Shown here one piece after another: positions 45,022 through 52,462 of a DNA stretch of 64,000 nucleotides. The notes beneath the pieces were generated by a model that was given only the letters and a program-made list of their open reading frames with translations, was not told where the DNA came from and made no database searches. Source of the DNA: Nitrospirota bacterium (GTDB taxonomy: Bacteria; Nitrospirota; Nitrospiria; Nitrospirales; Nitrospiraceae); contig JBFMAX010000002.1 of NCBI GenBank assembly GCA_040755395.1, positions 402,782 through 466,781 on the forward strand, written 5' to 3'. Both the position numbers and the translations under genes were made by a program. Each line of letters opens with the position of its first letter. Position 1 is the first letter of the stretch.

Positions 45022-45044
45022 CCGCACAGTGCGCGCTGTGCGAT
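45022..45044. promoter_or_regulatory. Upstream activator element, copy E
   Basis: CGCACAG and CTGTGCG are perfect inverted arms around TGCGCG, giving the CGCAC-N10-GTGCG core. It lies between the apbE-side lipoprotein gene (minus) and the Com-like gene (plus), about 98 bp from the predicted start of the latter. Confidence 0.6.
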
Positions 45045-45104
45045 TCCGCTCGTTCTTTTCAGCTCTATCGGGAGAAACTCCAGCGATATCATCACGTGAC
45101 TCAA

Positions 45105-45120
45105 TGGCATATGAATTGCT
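45105..45120 (+). promoter_or_regulatory. Sigma-54 promoter of the Com-like gene
   Basis: TGGCATATGAATTGCT, with GG at 45106-45107 and GC at 45118-45119, spacing ten bases. The predicted transcript start is about 52 bases before the ATG at 45183. Confidence 0.65.
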
Positions 45121-45182
45121 TAAAAAGAAATGAAGTTAATAATCGTTCTCAATCTCATTGCTACCTACGCCCGGAATTAATT

Positions 45183-45362
45183 ATGAACAATCTCAGACGG
45201 CAAAACGTCCACCCTCCTGAGGGCGGCGCGACACGTTGTGAATGCGGCCAGCTCATCGCCAAGGTGCGGGACCAAGGCCTCGAACTCAAGTGCAAACGCT
45301 GCAAGCGACTCGTGGTTATCCCCTTCACTTCGATTGAAGGGGGAACGTTTCTGTCCACCTAG
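45183..45362 (+). CDS. Com-like zinc-ribbon small protein
   Basis: 59 residues with C19, C21, C37 and C40 (RCECGQLIAKV and LELKCKRCKRLVVIP). This spacing and the LIAK/LKCKRCKR pattern resemble Com, the small zinc-ribbon RNA-binding protein that Mu-like phages use to promote mom translation. No phage genes are nearby, so here it may be a domesticated translational regulator. A sigma-54 promoter and the shared activator element lie upstream. The ribosome-binding site is weak. Confidence 0.65.
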   Translation: MNNLRRQNVHPPEGGATRCECGQLIAKVRDQGLELKCKRCKRLVVIPFTSIEGGTFLST

Positions 45363-45684
45363 CCGCATTGTTCATGACGGTTCGTCGCGAAAACGCGCAG
45401 ACGCGTCGTGAGACGGGTAAGCACAGCCGCGAGGGACCGAGGCGTACTTGAACAATACGTCGAGGGACTGAACGGCGAGCGCGCCCGTCGCAACAGCGTA
45501 TCCGCATTTGCAGCAGAAACGGTCATGAATAATACGAGCTAGATTCGACCGAGTCTTCCCCGAAAGGAGGTTTACAGACGGCAAAACACGCATGAGGACT
45601 TAGCGACCACCCTGGCGCGCGAAATAGACCAGAGACCCGAGAGTCCCGAGTCAGACCACAACCCATTTTTGATGGAGGTTTCCG
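45363..45684. other. Intergenic region before the porin gene
   Basis: 322 bp with no convincing gene. TCAGACGGCAAAACG of the Com-like gene's 5' end recurs approximately as CAGACGGCAAAACACG near 45575, suggesting an eroded duplicate. GGAGG lies just before the porin ATG. No sigma-54 promoter seen. Confidence 0.35.
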
Positions 45685-47193
45685 ATGAGGATGCGGTCGA
45701 TCCTTGGGGCTCTGATGCTGTGCCCGCTGTTGGCACTCCCCGCTATGGCAGATGAAAAAGCCTTGGAAGAGCGAGTCAAGAAGCTGGAGCAGATGTTGGA
45801 AGAACGAGAAAGGCGCGAACGCGAGGGGATTTCTCCCGGTGTCGAGAGGCCTGAACTGGTCAGACCGGAGGCACCTCCTGAAGAACCTGGCGTCGGCCCG
45901 CTACCTGAAGTCGGTCGGGAACGTCGAGCCGAGAAGCAACCGGCGTTGTCCTTCGGTTCGACCGGGTCGGGTCGATTGGTCTATGCAAAGCCGTTCGTCG
46001 CGGCGCCGAAAGCCATCGTCGGCGGCTACATGGATATCCAGTACCGATCCCATCGGAAGAGCAGCATCGAGAACGGATTCGGCGGGCTCAGCAACAACTT
46101 CGACCAACAGCGGTTTGTGCCTTTCATTTACGCGGATATTACGGAGCATGTGAAGATGGCCGCCGAGTTGGAAATCGAGCACGGCATTCGCGAAGAAGGC
46201 GGACCCGACCGTGCACTCGAGTTCGGACTGGAATTCGCCCACATCGACTATCTGATCAAAGAGCCCATCAACCTCCGAGCCGGCATTCTGTTGGTTCCAA
46301 TCGGCAAGTTTAACCTGCTGCACGACTCCCCATTGAACGATCTCACCGACCGGCCGTTGGTCAGCCAATTCATCATCCCGACCACAGTGGCGGAAACCGG
46401 TGCGGGTATCTACGGCACCTTTTACCCAGGCCGTACGTCCAAGCTGGATTACGAGCTGTATGTCACCACGGGACCTTGCGGCTATGAAACCAATGGAACA
46501 CCGACCATCAACGAGGCGTCGGGCACACGTGGGGCCCGCCAACGGAAATGCGGAACCGATGATGGGTTCGATATCAATAACGGCAAGGCCGTCGCCGGAC
46601 GTGTAGCGTTCAGCCCGGTGCTCGGCATCGAAGTCGCCGGATCGGGATACTACGGTAATGCGGCTCCGCAAGGGGGACAATTTGGCTCTAACTATAACCC
46701 TCTGAGCATTTTCGCCGTGGACTGGACCCTCCAAAGGGGGCCGTTCGAGATCATCGGTGAAGCCGCATGGGCCTACGTCAGGCATAATTCTCGGGCCATT
46801 ACCGGAAACACGATCGGATTCGCACCGGGCTCCCTGCTGACCGGTTTGGGTGGCTTGAATCCGCTGGGGATCCCACCGCAACGGATGCAGGGGTTTTACA
46901 TTCAAGGCAACTACCACTTCATGCCTGAGTTCCTGGCCAAGTGGTCGCCGAAGCGGTTCGGCGAGGGGTCGACCTTCACGGCCGTCGTTCGTTATGACAG
47001 GGTCAACACGAACATAGACTTCTCGGGGGGTGAAGGGGACTTGGAACAAATCTCTTTCGGACTGAACTACCGGCCGATCGAGGATGCCGTGTTCAAAATG
47101 AGCTACCAGTACATGCCGCAGGCCTTCAATCCCAATTCGGGACAACGGATTCACGACAGCGCATTCGTGATTTCGGCTGCGACGTATTTTTAA
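45685..47193 (+). CDS. Outer-membrane porin, phosphate-selective porin O/P type
   Basis: 502 residues. Signal peptide (SILGALMLCPLLALPAMA), then a periplasmic coiled coil (LEERVKKLEQMLEERERRER) and a proline-rich linker, then a long 16-strand-like barrel: ADITEHVKMAAELEIEHGIR, FGLEFAHIDYLIKEPINLRA, GILLVPIGKFNLLHDSPLND, and the C-terminal aromatic in ISAATYF. Porins of this type are common in Nitrospira envelopes. The coiled coil may trimerise or bind peptidoglycan. Substrate unknown. A long hairpin follows the stop. Confidence 0.88.
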   Translation: MRMRSILGALMLCPLLALPAMADEKALEERVKKLEQMLEERERREREGISPGVERPELVRPEAPPEEPGVGPLPEVGRERRAEKQPALSFGSTGSGRLVYAKPFVAAPKAIVGGYMDIQYRSHRKSSIENGFGGLSNNFDQQRFVPFIYADITEHVKMAAELEIEHGIREEGGPDRALEFGLEFAHIDYLIKEPINLRAGILLVPIGKFNLLHDSPLNDLTDRPLVSQFIIPTTVAETGAGIYGTFYPGRTSKLDYELYVTTGPCGYETNGTPTINEASGTRGARQRKCGTDDGFDINNGKAVAGRVAFSPVLGIEVAGSGYYGNAAPQGGQFGSNYNPLSIFAVDWTLQRGPFEIIGEAAWAYVRHNSRAITGNTIGFAPGSLLTGLGGLNPLGIPPQRMQGFYIQGNYHFMPEFLAKWSPKRFGEGSTFTAVVRYDRVNTNIDFSGGEGDLEQISFGLNYRPIEDAVFKMSYQYMPQAFNPNSGQRIHDSAFVISAATYF

Positions 47194-47199
47194 CGTGTT

Positions 47200-47236
47200 G
47201 CCTGCGCACTCTCCCGAATCGGGAGAGTGCGCAGGC
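47200..47236. terminator. Perfect 18-bp inverted repeat between porin and lipoprotein genes
   Basis: GCCTGCGCACTCTCCCGA (47200-47217) and TCGGGAGAGTGCGCAGGC (47219-47236) are exact inverted repeats around one base. There is no T-run, so it could be a factor-independent pause, an mRNA-stabilising hairpin or an attenuator between the two genes. Confidence 0.5.
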
Positions 47237-47260
47237 CATGCGATGGAGGCAAACGCTGCC

Positions 47261-47725
47261 ATGCGAGCATTCATCACCGCCATCAGTCTCTCGATCATCA
47301 CAGCTTGTAGCGGCTGCGCCACATTGAGCGGCGGCCAAGATCAGTATTTTGTCTGCTCGTATGACCTGGTGTGGGAAACGGCTTTGGAATCCGTCAAGGA
47401 TCGTCCCATCACCGTCCAGGACAAGGACAAGGGGTTGATCGAAACCGGTTGGGTCGAAATGAAAGGCAAAGACCGTCCGTACGGCATATTCGGACGGGAG
47501 GGCTTCGGCAACAGAGAGCGGGCTCGGATGACTCTCGCGCTAAAAAAGCAGGATGACGTCACGGCCGTCAATGTTTTGGAAACTCGGCAGCGGTGGCATG
47601 CGCGAGGCGGCGTGACGCAACAGGCCACGAAGTGGTGGCCGATTGAACCTTCGGTAGAAGCGATGACGGCGGCGCTGACCCGTCTTAACACAAAATTACA
47701 AGAGAAAGGCTGCTCCCCCACATGA
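47261..47725 (+). CDS. Lipoprotein of unknown function
   Basis: 154 residues. Signal sequence AFITAISLSIITACSGC with lipobox, then a compact domain (FVCSYDLVWETALESVKDRP, LIETGWVEMKGKDRPYGIFG, RARMTLALKKQDDVTAVNVL) with the feel of outer-membrane-assembly (BamC-like) lipoproteins, which bear similar short repeats; this is only a resemblance. The ATG at 47261 has GGAGG upstream. The 3' end overlaps the FMN-binding protein start by four bases. Confidence 0.7.
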   Translation: MRAFITAISLSIITACSGCATLSGGQDQYFVCSYDLVWETALESVKDRPITVQDKDKGLIETGWVEMKGKDRPYGIFGREGFGNRERARMTLALKKQDDVTAVNVLETRQRWHARGGVTQQATKWWPIEPSVEAMTAALTRLNTKLQEKGCSPT

Positions 47726-48399
47726 AGACATCGTCTCTCAGCCTCATCGCCATCCTGGCCATCTTTGGGATGCCGGTTCCCGCCTGGGCCGAACGAATTT
47801 GGGACAGCGAACTCAAGCGCTACCTCACCGAGCAGGAAATGATGCACGCGGAGGTGTATCTGACCGAGGAAGAGGCGCTGAAACTCATGTTTCCGAAATC
47901 AGAACGCATTCGGAAAGAGATCATCACGCTCAGTCCCGAGAAAAAGAGTCTGGTCCAGGAACGAATCGGGTGGAAATTCCCCGAGGAATCCTTCGAGGTG
48001 TATATCGGCGAGACCGGCTCCACCGTGGACGGCTATGCGATGATACAGAATACGATTGGCAAACATAAGCCGATGACGTACATGGTCGGGGTCGATTCCA
48101 AGGGACAGTGCACGGACGTCGAATTGCTCGTCTTTCGTGAAGCCCGTGGCAGCGAAGTCCGCACCAAACGCTTCAACGTTCAGTACGAGGGCAAGACCGT
48201 CTTTGACCCGATCCGCATCAATAAGGACATCATCAATATCAGCGGAGCGACGATGTCGGTGCGCTCGATGAGTGCCGGCGTGAAACGCGTGCTCGTGCTG
48301 ATCGACGAGTTTTACCTCAAGCCCCAAGGAATCGGTAGCGATACGATCCAGGCGCGGAAAGCGGAGAAAGGGTTTTTCGGCTCGCTCTTCGGCTTTTAG
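47722..48399 (+). CDS. Exported FMN-binding domain protein
   Basis: 225 residues. Signal peptide (LSLIAILAIFGMPVPAWA), a helical spacer, and an FMN-binding domain of the NqrC/RnfG type with the flavinylation motif SGATMS (174-179), T177 being the predicted FMN attachment site. ApbE (43213) should modify it. With the adjacent four-helix membrane protein it forms a likely periplasmic flavin electron carrier. The start overlaps the upstream lipoprotein stop. Confidence 0.88.
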   Translation: MKTSSLSLIAILAIFGMPVPAWAERIWDSELKRYLTEQEMMHAEVYLTEEEALKLMFPKSERIRKEIITLSPEKKSLVQERIGWKFPEESFEVYIGETGSTVDGYAMIQNTIGKHKPMTYMVGVDSKGQCTDVELLVFREARGSEVRTKRFNVQYEGKTVFDPIRINKDIINISGATMSVRSMSAGVKRVLVLIDEFYLKPQGIGSDTIQARKAEKGFFGSLFGF

Positions 48400-48425
48400 C
48401 GAGGATGTGAGTCGGGCTCTCGGGC

Positions 48426-48938
48426 ATGCGCAATTTCAACACTCGGTTCCGCCTGCGGGATTCCGATCGCCAGGTCCGGCTGGTGTACACGCTGTTTCTC
48501 TTGTCGATGCTGGCCGGGTTCGCGTTTTCGTTTTTCTGGGCGCACAGCATGACCGGTCTGTCGCCGCAAGGGATCGCCGACCATTACCGGGGCTCGGACG
48601 CGACCTTCGGCGAACCCATGTCCTTCCGGGAACTGGCCGAGATCACCCATTTCCATCTGTTCACGATGCCGGTGGTGTTCATGATTCTCGTGCATGTGCT
48701 GTATCTTACCGGTGTAAGCAACGGCGTGAAGGTGAGCATGACGTGGGCGGCGTTCTCCGGCGTGATGCTCGATCTGGCGTCGCCATGGCTGATCAGTTAC
48801 GTGTCCCCGATCTTTGTGCTGACCATGCTGGCCGGCGATTCACTGATGCTGGTCAGTTTTCTGGTGATGTTCGTCATTCCACTGTATGAAATGTGGTTCC
48901 TTCAGCAACCGTTGATCGCCAAAAAGAACGAGGAATGA
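48426..48938 (+). CDS. Four-helix membrane protein, possible partner of the flavoprotein
   Basis: 170 residues with about four transmembrane helices (VYTLFLLSMLAGFAFSFFWA, LFTMPVVFMILVHVLYLTGV, a third near residue 115, and LVSFLVMFVIPLYEMWFL). Histidines H40, H53, H75, H77 and H90 include a ITHFHLF pair and one in the next helix, which might ligate b-type haem and connect the quinone pool to the FMN protein. No family is recognised with certainty; haem binding is a guess. It is 26 bp from the FMN-binding gene, same strand. Confidence 0.7.
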   Translation: MRNFNTRFRLRDSDRQVRLVYTLFLLSMLAGFAFSFFWAHSMTGLSPQGIADHYRGSDATFGEPMSFRELAEITHFHLFTMPVVFMILVHVLYLTGVSNGVKVSMTWAAFSGVMLDLASPWLISYVSPIFVLTMLAGDSLMLVSFLVMFVIPLYEMWFLQQPLIAKKNEE

Positions 48939-49009
48939 TCGTGTAACCGGTTTCGCCAGGCCGCAGCCCGCTGGAACTTTTGACCGGAAATCGATCGACC
49001 GCACTATCC

Positions 49010-49052
49010 TTTCGCTTGACCGTCGTTTGAAGAAAAATCGAAGAAGAATAAG
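49010..49052 (+). pseudogene. 3'-end fragment of a sigma-54 regulator gene
   Basis: TTTCGCTTGACCGTC and GAAGAAGAATAA match the last codons of the regulator at 41743-43131 (43091-43132), with one substitution and one extra A that breaks the frame. The similarity continues a few bases past the stop. Together with the intact copy it forms an approximately 45-bp direct repeat bracketing the apbE to four-helix gene block. Confidence 0.6.
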
Positions 49053-49061
49053 GCAGCCGGC

Positions 49062-49382
49062 TCACGAGGGATTGGGGGCGACAAAGACCAGCACTTTCAG
49101 CCGGGCGCTGGTATGATTGGTCACGCCGTGCGGCTCGCCGGCCGGAGCCAGCGTTCCCTGTCCCGGACCTAATACCTGCGTGTCTGATCCGACCGTGAAG
49201 GTGCCCTGCCCTTCCAGCACCACATAAACCTTGTCCTGATCGCCATGCACATGGCCTTTCTGTTCCTGCCCCGGCTCGAAGCAGTACACGTCGCAGAAAA
49301 ACCGGGGCGTCTGAAAGATATTGTTCTTCTTCATCTTCTCCAGGCTAAACTGCGAATAATCCGAAAGATTGATGACCTTCAT
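49062..49382 (-). CDS. Cupin-domain protein
   Basis: 106 residues, a single cupin barrel: CFEPGQEQKGHVHGDQDKVY holds the metal-binding motif G(X)5HXH(X)3,4E-like pattern, and PGQGTLAPAGEPHGVTN the second His motif. Small stand-alone cupins may be isomerases, dioxygenases or sensors; nothing here decides which. 87 bp separate it from the HdrB-like gene upstream on the same strand. Confidence 0.85.
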   Translation of the reverse strand: MKVINLSDYSQFSLEKMKKNNIFQTPRFFCDVYCFEPGQEQKGHVHGDQDKVYVVLEGQGTFTVGSDTQVLGPGQGTLAPAGEPHGVTNHTSARLKVLVFVAPNPS

Positions 49383-49410
49383 GCCCTTCCGCTCCTGACG
49401 TTGAATAGTT

Positions 49411-49466
49411 ATCAGTCTTCAGCTATTGGCCATCAGACATCAGCTATCAGCTATTAGCTATCAGCA
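49411..49466. repeat. Tandem TCAGCTATTAGC-type intergenic repeat
   Basis: The units CAGCTATTGGCCAT, CAGACAT, CAGCTAT and CAGCTATTAGCTATCAGC follow each other in the gap between cupin and HdrB-like genes. A related string (GCTATTCGCTATCGGCTATC) occurs before 60896. Probably a slippage-prone dispersed repeat. Confidence 0.5.
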
Positions 49467-49469
49467 AGT

Positions 49470-50396
49470 TTATTGCTGTCGGCCGAAAGCTGACGGCTGA
49501 TCGCTTGTAGTTCGTTGCTTCTCGATTCTCCGAACGATCGAATCCACCGGTACCAGGTGGCGGGACACCCCCAAGTCCTTCGCCGGCACACCCATCGCGA
49601 GCCCGAGCAACTGCGGCAAGTGCAGGATGGGTAACTGCAGATTCGCGTTGACCGCCTTTCCGGCCCGGTCCTGGTAGATGTCCAAGCTCATGTGGCACAA
49701 GGGACAGGGCGTGACCATGAAGTCCGCCCCTTCATCCTTCGCCTCCTTCATGTTCGTTCCCGCCATCGCCACCGCGATCGCTTCTTTTTCCAGAATGATC
49801 GGAAAGCCGCAACAGTTGGTTCGCCCGGCATAGACGACCGGTTCGCCGCCCACGGCCTTGATGACCTTCTCCAGCGATCTGGGATTTTCGGGGTCGTCGA
49901 ATCCGAGATCCCAGGAGGGTCGAAGAATATAGCATCCATAAAAAGGAGCGATATGGAAGTCGCTCAAGGGGATCCGGACTTCCCGGGTCAACCGCGGCAA
50001 GCCTACTTCCCGCACGACGACCCAGAGCAGATGTTTGACCTGGACGGTGCCCCGATACGTGATACCGTCCTGAGCGAGCAACTTGTTGATCCGGTCCAGG
50101 AGCGCCGGGTCCGATTTCAGCCGTTTGTTGGCGGGGCCCATGACGCCCTGGCAGGTGCCGCAGATCGTCATGACATCCAGCCCAAGCTGCTCGGCTTGCG
50201 CGAACGTCCTGGCGTTCAGCGCGAGCGCGACCTCGGGATCCGCCTCGGTGACCACACCCGCGCCGCAACAGGAAGCCGCCGCCAACTCCACCACCTCGAT
50301 GCCCAGCCGGCCGATGATCGCCATCGTGGACTGATACAATTCCGGCGTGGCGCCCTTCGCCGCACAGCCGGGAAACAACGCATATCGCAGGGCCAT
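49470..50396 (-). CDS. HdrB-like CCG-domain protein
   Basis: 308 residues with two complete cysteine-rich CCG domains: C11, C43-C44, C79-x2-C82 and C155, C195-C196, C231-x2-C234. This is the layout of heterodisulfide reductase subunit B and of the thiol/succinate-type reductase subunits (SdhE/GlcF relatives), which bind unusual Fe-S clusters and pass electrons to thiols or quinone. No HdrA/HdrC gene is adjacent, so its partner and substrate are unknown. The basic residues and length fit the subunit B family. Confidence 0.9.
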   Translation of the reverse strand: MALRYALFPGCAAKGATPELYQSTMAIIGRLGIEVVELAAASCCGAGVVTEADPEVALALNARTFAQAEQLGLDVMTICGTCQGVMGPANKRLKSDPALLDRINKLLAQDGITYRGTVQVKHLLWVVVREVGLPRLTREVRIPLSDFHIAPFYGCYILRPSWDLGFDDPENPRSLEKVIKAVGGEPVVYAGRTNCCGFPIILEKEAIAVAMAGTNMKEAKDEGADFMVTPCPLCHMSLDIYQDRAGKAVNANLQLPILHLPQLLGLAMGVPAKDLGVSRHLVPVDSIVRRIEKQRTTSDQPSAFGRQQ

Positions 50397-50668
50397 CGAG
50401 ACTCCTCTGTTCAGCGTTCCGGTTCGGCCGTCAATGTCTGTACGGCCGGTGCAACCTCGGCAACAGGGATGTTATCGCGCTCATGGTTCGAGGCAAGATC
50501 TTCTCGGCCGTCCCTCTTACCGCTACGGTGGAGTATACCGGGCATGGACACCGAAGTCACCGGCGTGCTCAAGGCTCAACGCGACTCATTGGACCAACCG
50601 GAGCAACTACGAGCTTGCAAGAGCTCATCAAGAGGAGTATCTTGGAGCCGCAGCGGGGAAAAGAAACC

Positions 50669-51028
50669 ATGACGGACCACGGATGTCGGTTCGATCATCG
50701 GGTGCCCGATACGGATTGGGCGGAAGTGCTCTCCCACCCCGATCGCCGTTCGCTTGCCGTCGGCCATCTGAAGGATGTGAGCGAAGGCGGCCTCTCGCTG
50801 CATTTGCCTCTGTGCCTCCCGTCCGGGTCTCGCATTCACGTCAAGCTCTCGCGCATGACCAACGGAGTGATCCGGCATTTTGAATTCGCCGGCACCATCG
50901 TGCACGTGGAAACCTCCGGCCAAGGATACACGCATGGCGTCAAGTTCGGCGAGATGACGCCGGCTCAGCAGACGGCATTGACCGATTATCTGTGTCAGGT
51001 CGAGTGGCAGTATCGGATGGCATCGTAA
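50669..51028 (+). CDS. PilZ domain protein
   Basis: 119 residues forming one PilZ domain, which binds cyclic di-GMP. The start at 50669 is supported because the RxxxR motif (R7-x3-R11) falls at the N-terminus and DVSEGG (36-41) follows at the usual distance. The remaining strands (FEFAGTIVHVETSGQGYTHG, VKFGEMTPAQQTALTDYL) complete the barrel. A longer in-frame start at 50483 would add a non-conserved segment. Divergent from the HdrB-like gene; a hairpin follows the stop. Confidence 0.87.
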   Translation: MTDHGCRFDHRVPDTDWAEVLSHPDRRSLAVGHLKDVSEGGLSLHLPLCLPSGSRIHVKLSRMTNGVIRHFEFAGTIVHVETSGQGYTHGVKFGEMTPAQQTALTDYLCQVEWQYRMAS

Positions 51029-51057
51029 CCGGTCGGGCCGCACTGCGCACCCGGCCA

Positions 51058-51080
51058 GCCCGACCCCATGTCGGGCTTTA
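51058..51080 (+). terminator. Hairpin after the PilZ gene
   Basis: GCCCGAC and GTCGGGC form a 7-bp stem around CCCAT, followed by TTTAA. It ends the PilZ transcript and lies just before a strong ribosome-binding site. Confidence 0.5.
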
Positions 51081-51096
51081 ACAAGGAGGGGGTCGC

Positions 51097-51192
51097 ATGA
51101 TGAAAGACCTGAATCCCCCGGACCACAACGGCCCGGCGGCGGCAGCGCTCGCCTCACGAGATGAAGCTTTCCGATTGAGTGGCGGAATGTGA
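51097..51192 (+). CDS. Possible 31-residue peptide gene
   Basis: Starts with ATGATG and has an unusually good Shine-Dalgarno sequence, AAGGAGG, seven bases upstream. The peptide is MMKDLNPPDHNGPAAAALAS followed by a short tail, hydrophilic without a membrane helix. It may be a leader peptide or a genuine small protein; the RBS is the only evidence. Confidence 0.35.
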   Translation: MMKDLNPPDHNGPAAAALASRDEAFRLSGGM

Positions 51193-51423
51193 ACGGACTC
51201 CATGGCGCGTCTACGCCTCAGGTCGACGGGTGTTCGGCCAATCCGGCGGAGTCGGAAGACCGATGGTTCGGTCGTTCCATTCACGCTATCACGCGAACGG
51301 ATAGATTTCACTCTCTGTTGATCGCCGGGTCTCGCAAGAACCGAGCGACGGTCACATCCAACACAGTTAGCAGGCGCCCGAAGCGCCAAACCGGGGGTCA
51401 TCGGCGTCGATGGCCCCTTTTTT
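51193..51423 (+). ncRNA. Possible small RNA ending in an intrinsic terminator
   Basis: No convincing gene occupies this stretch. It contains a GGCGC/GCGCC hairpin (about 51372-51386) and ends in a strong terminator: GGGGTCATCG (51394-51403), loop GCGT, CGATGGCCCC (51408-51417) and six T residues. A terminator with no obvious coding gene before it suggests a small RNA or the 3' untranslated region of the 31-residue frame. Confidence 0.3.
51394..51423 (+). terminator. Rho-independent terminator
   Basis: A 10-bp stem (one G-U pair) with a GCGT loop and a T6 tail. The clearest intrinsic terminator in this part of the window; plus strand. Confidence 0.8.
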
Positions 51424-51592
51424 GTTGGTCTCCCACCGAAGGTTCGCCCGTCCCTGAGAACGAGCCACAATAACGCGGTCTTGGCGGCTTGATCGGGATC
51501 ATCAGCGGCTAAGGTTTTTGGCCATTCAGCCGAGAAGAGTCTGTGCCGAACTCGGTTGACAATCAACAAACTGGGACGAATCAGGGGGAGCT

Positions 51593-52462
51593 ATGCCGGC
51601 TGGATCGGACCATCCCGCCACTGCTCAGGCGATACAACAATTGGAGCAGCAGTTAGCCCGGCGGATCGAGAGCGGAGCAGTCGACCTTCCTCTTTTGCCG
51701 CAGGTGGCCAGCCGGGTGATGGTGTTGGCCAACGATCCGTCAGCCGATGCGGCTCGTCTATCCGCGTTGATTCACCAGGACCAGGCATTGGCCGCCCACG
51801 TCCTCAGAATCGCCAACTCCCCGGCCTACATGCCGCGTACGCCGATCGTCTCGCTGCAGCATGCGGTCGCCATGTTGGGAATGGCTCTTCTGTCTGAGAT
51901 TGCGTTTACGGCTTCGCTTAAAGCGGGCGCCTACCAGGTGCCGGGGTACGAAGCGGAAGTACGACAACTATGGCGACATGCGTTGGGCAGCGGCGCGTAC
52001 GCCAAAGAAATCGCCCGGCTGCGCCGGCACAACGTCGAGAGCGCCTACCTCTGCGGATTGCTGCACGCCATCGGTAAACCAGTCGTGTTGCGAATGGTGG
52101 CCATGCTGTCAAAGGAATATCAGGTACCGGTGGAGCGCGACACCCTCATGATCCTATTGGAAGGTTACCATGCCCGCGTAGGCACCATGATCGCCGAAAA
52201 GTGGGGTCTGCCTAAGCAAGTGGCGGAAGCTATCGCCTATTCCGCGTGCTATGACCAGGCACCGACCTTTCGCCAGGAAGTGATGATTACCTGCCTGGCC
52301 GACCGGCTGGCGACCTATGTGCTGGAAGCGGATGTCTTCGACGATCTCACCGTTTGTGACCATCCGGTTTTCGGCGATCTGAATCTCTATCCCAACGACG
52401 TGGATACCTTGCTGAATGCCAGAGACAGGATTCTCGCCGTCGTGGAGGCGATGACCGTATGA
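51593..52462 (+). CDS. HDOD domain protein
   Basis: 289 residues with an HDOD signalling domain from about residue 27: LPLLPQVASRVMVLANDPSA, LSALIHQDQALAAHVLRIAN, PIVSLQHAVAMLGMALLSEI, and YLCGLLHAIGKPVVLRMV. Related to HD hydrolases but usually non-catalytic; such proteins serve in bacterial signalling and chemotaxis-like networks. GGGGGAG precedes the ATG. The last codons overlap the start of the flavoprotein gene at 52459. Confidence 0.9.
   Translation: MPAGSDHPATAQAIQQLEQQLARRIESGAVDLPLLPQVASRVMVLANDPSADAARLSALIHQDQALAAHVLRIANSPAYMPRTPIVSLQHAVAMLGMALLSEIAFTASLKAGAYQVPGYEAEVRQLWRHALGSGAYAKEIARLRRHNVESAYLCGLLHAIGKPVVLRMVAMLSKEYQVPVERDTLMILLEGYHARVGTMIAEKWGLPKQVAEAIAYSACYDQAPTFRQEVMITCLADRLATYVLEADVFDDLTVCDHPVFGDLNLYPNDVDTLLNARDRILAVVEAMTV

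Noticed and set aside
45372..45593. Minus-strand frame with CCKCGY, a possible zinc protein
   Set aside because: Only one cysteine cluster, no ribosome-binding site and no helix or fold signal; it lies in the porin upstream region.
49411..49466. CAGCTAT repeats as a CRISPR array
   Set aside because: Units are short, irregular and contiguous without unique spacers, and there are no cas genes.
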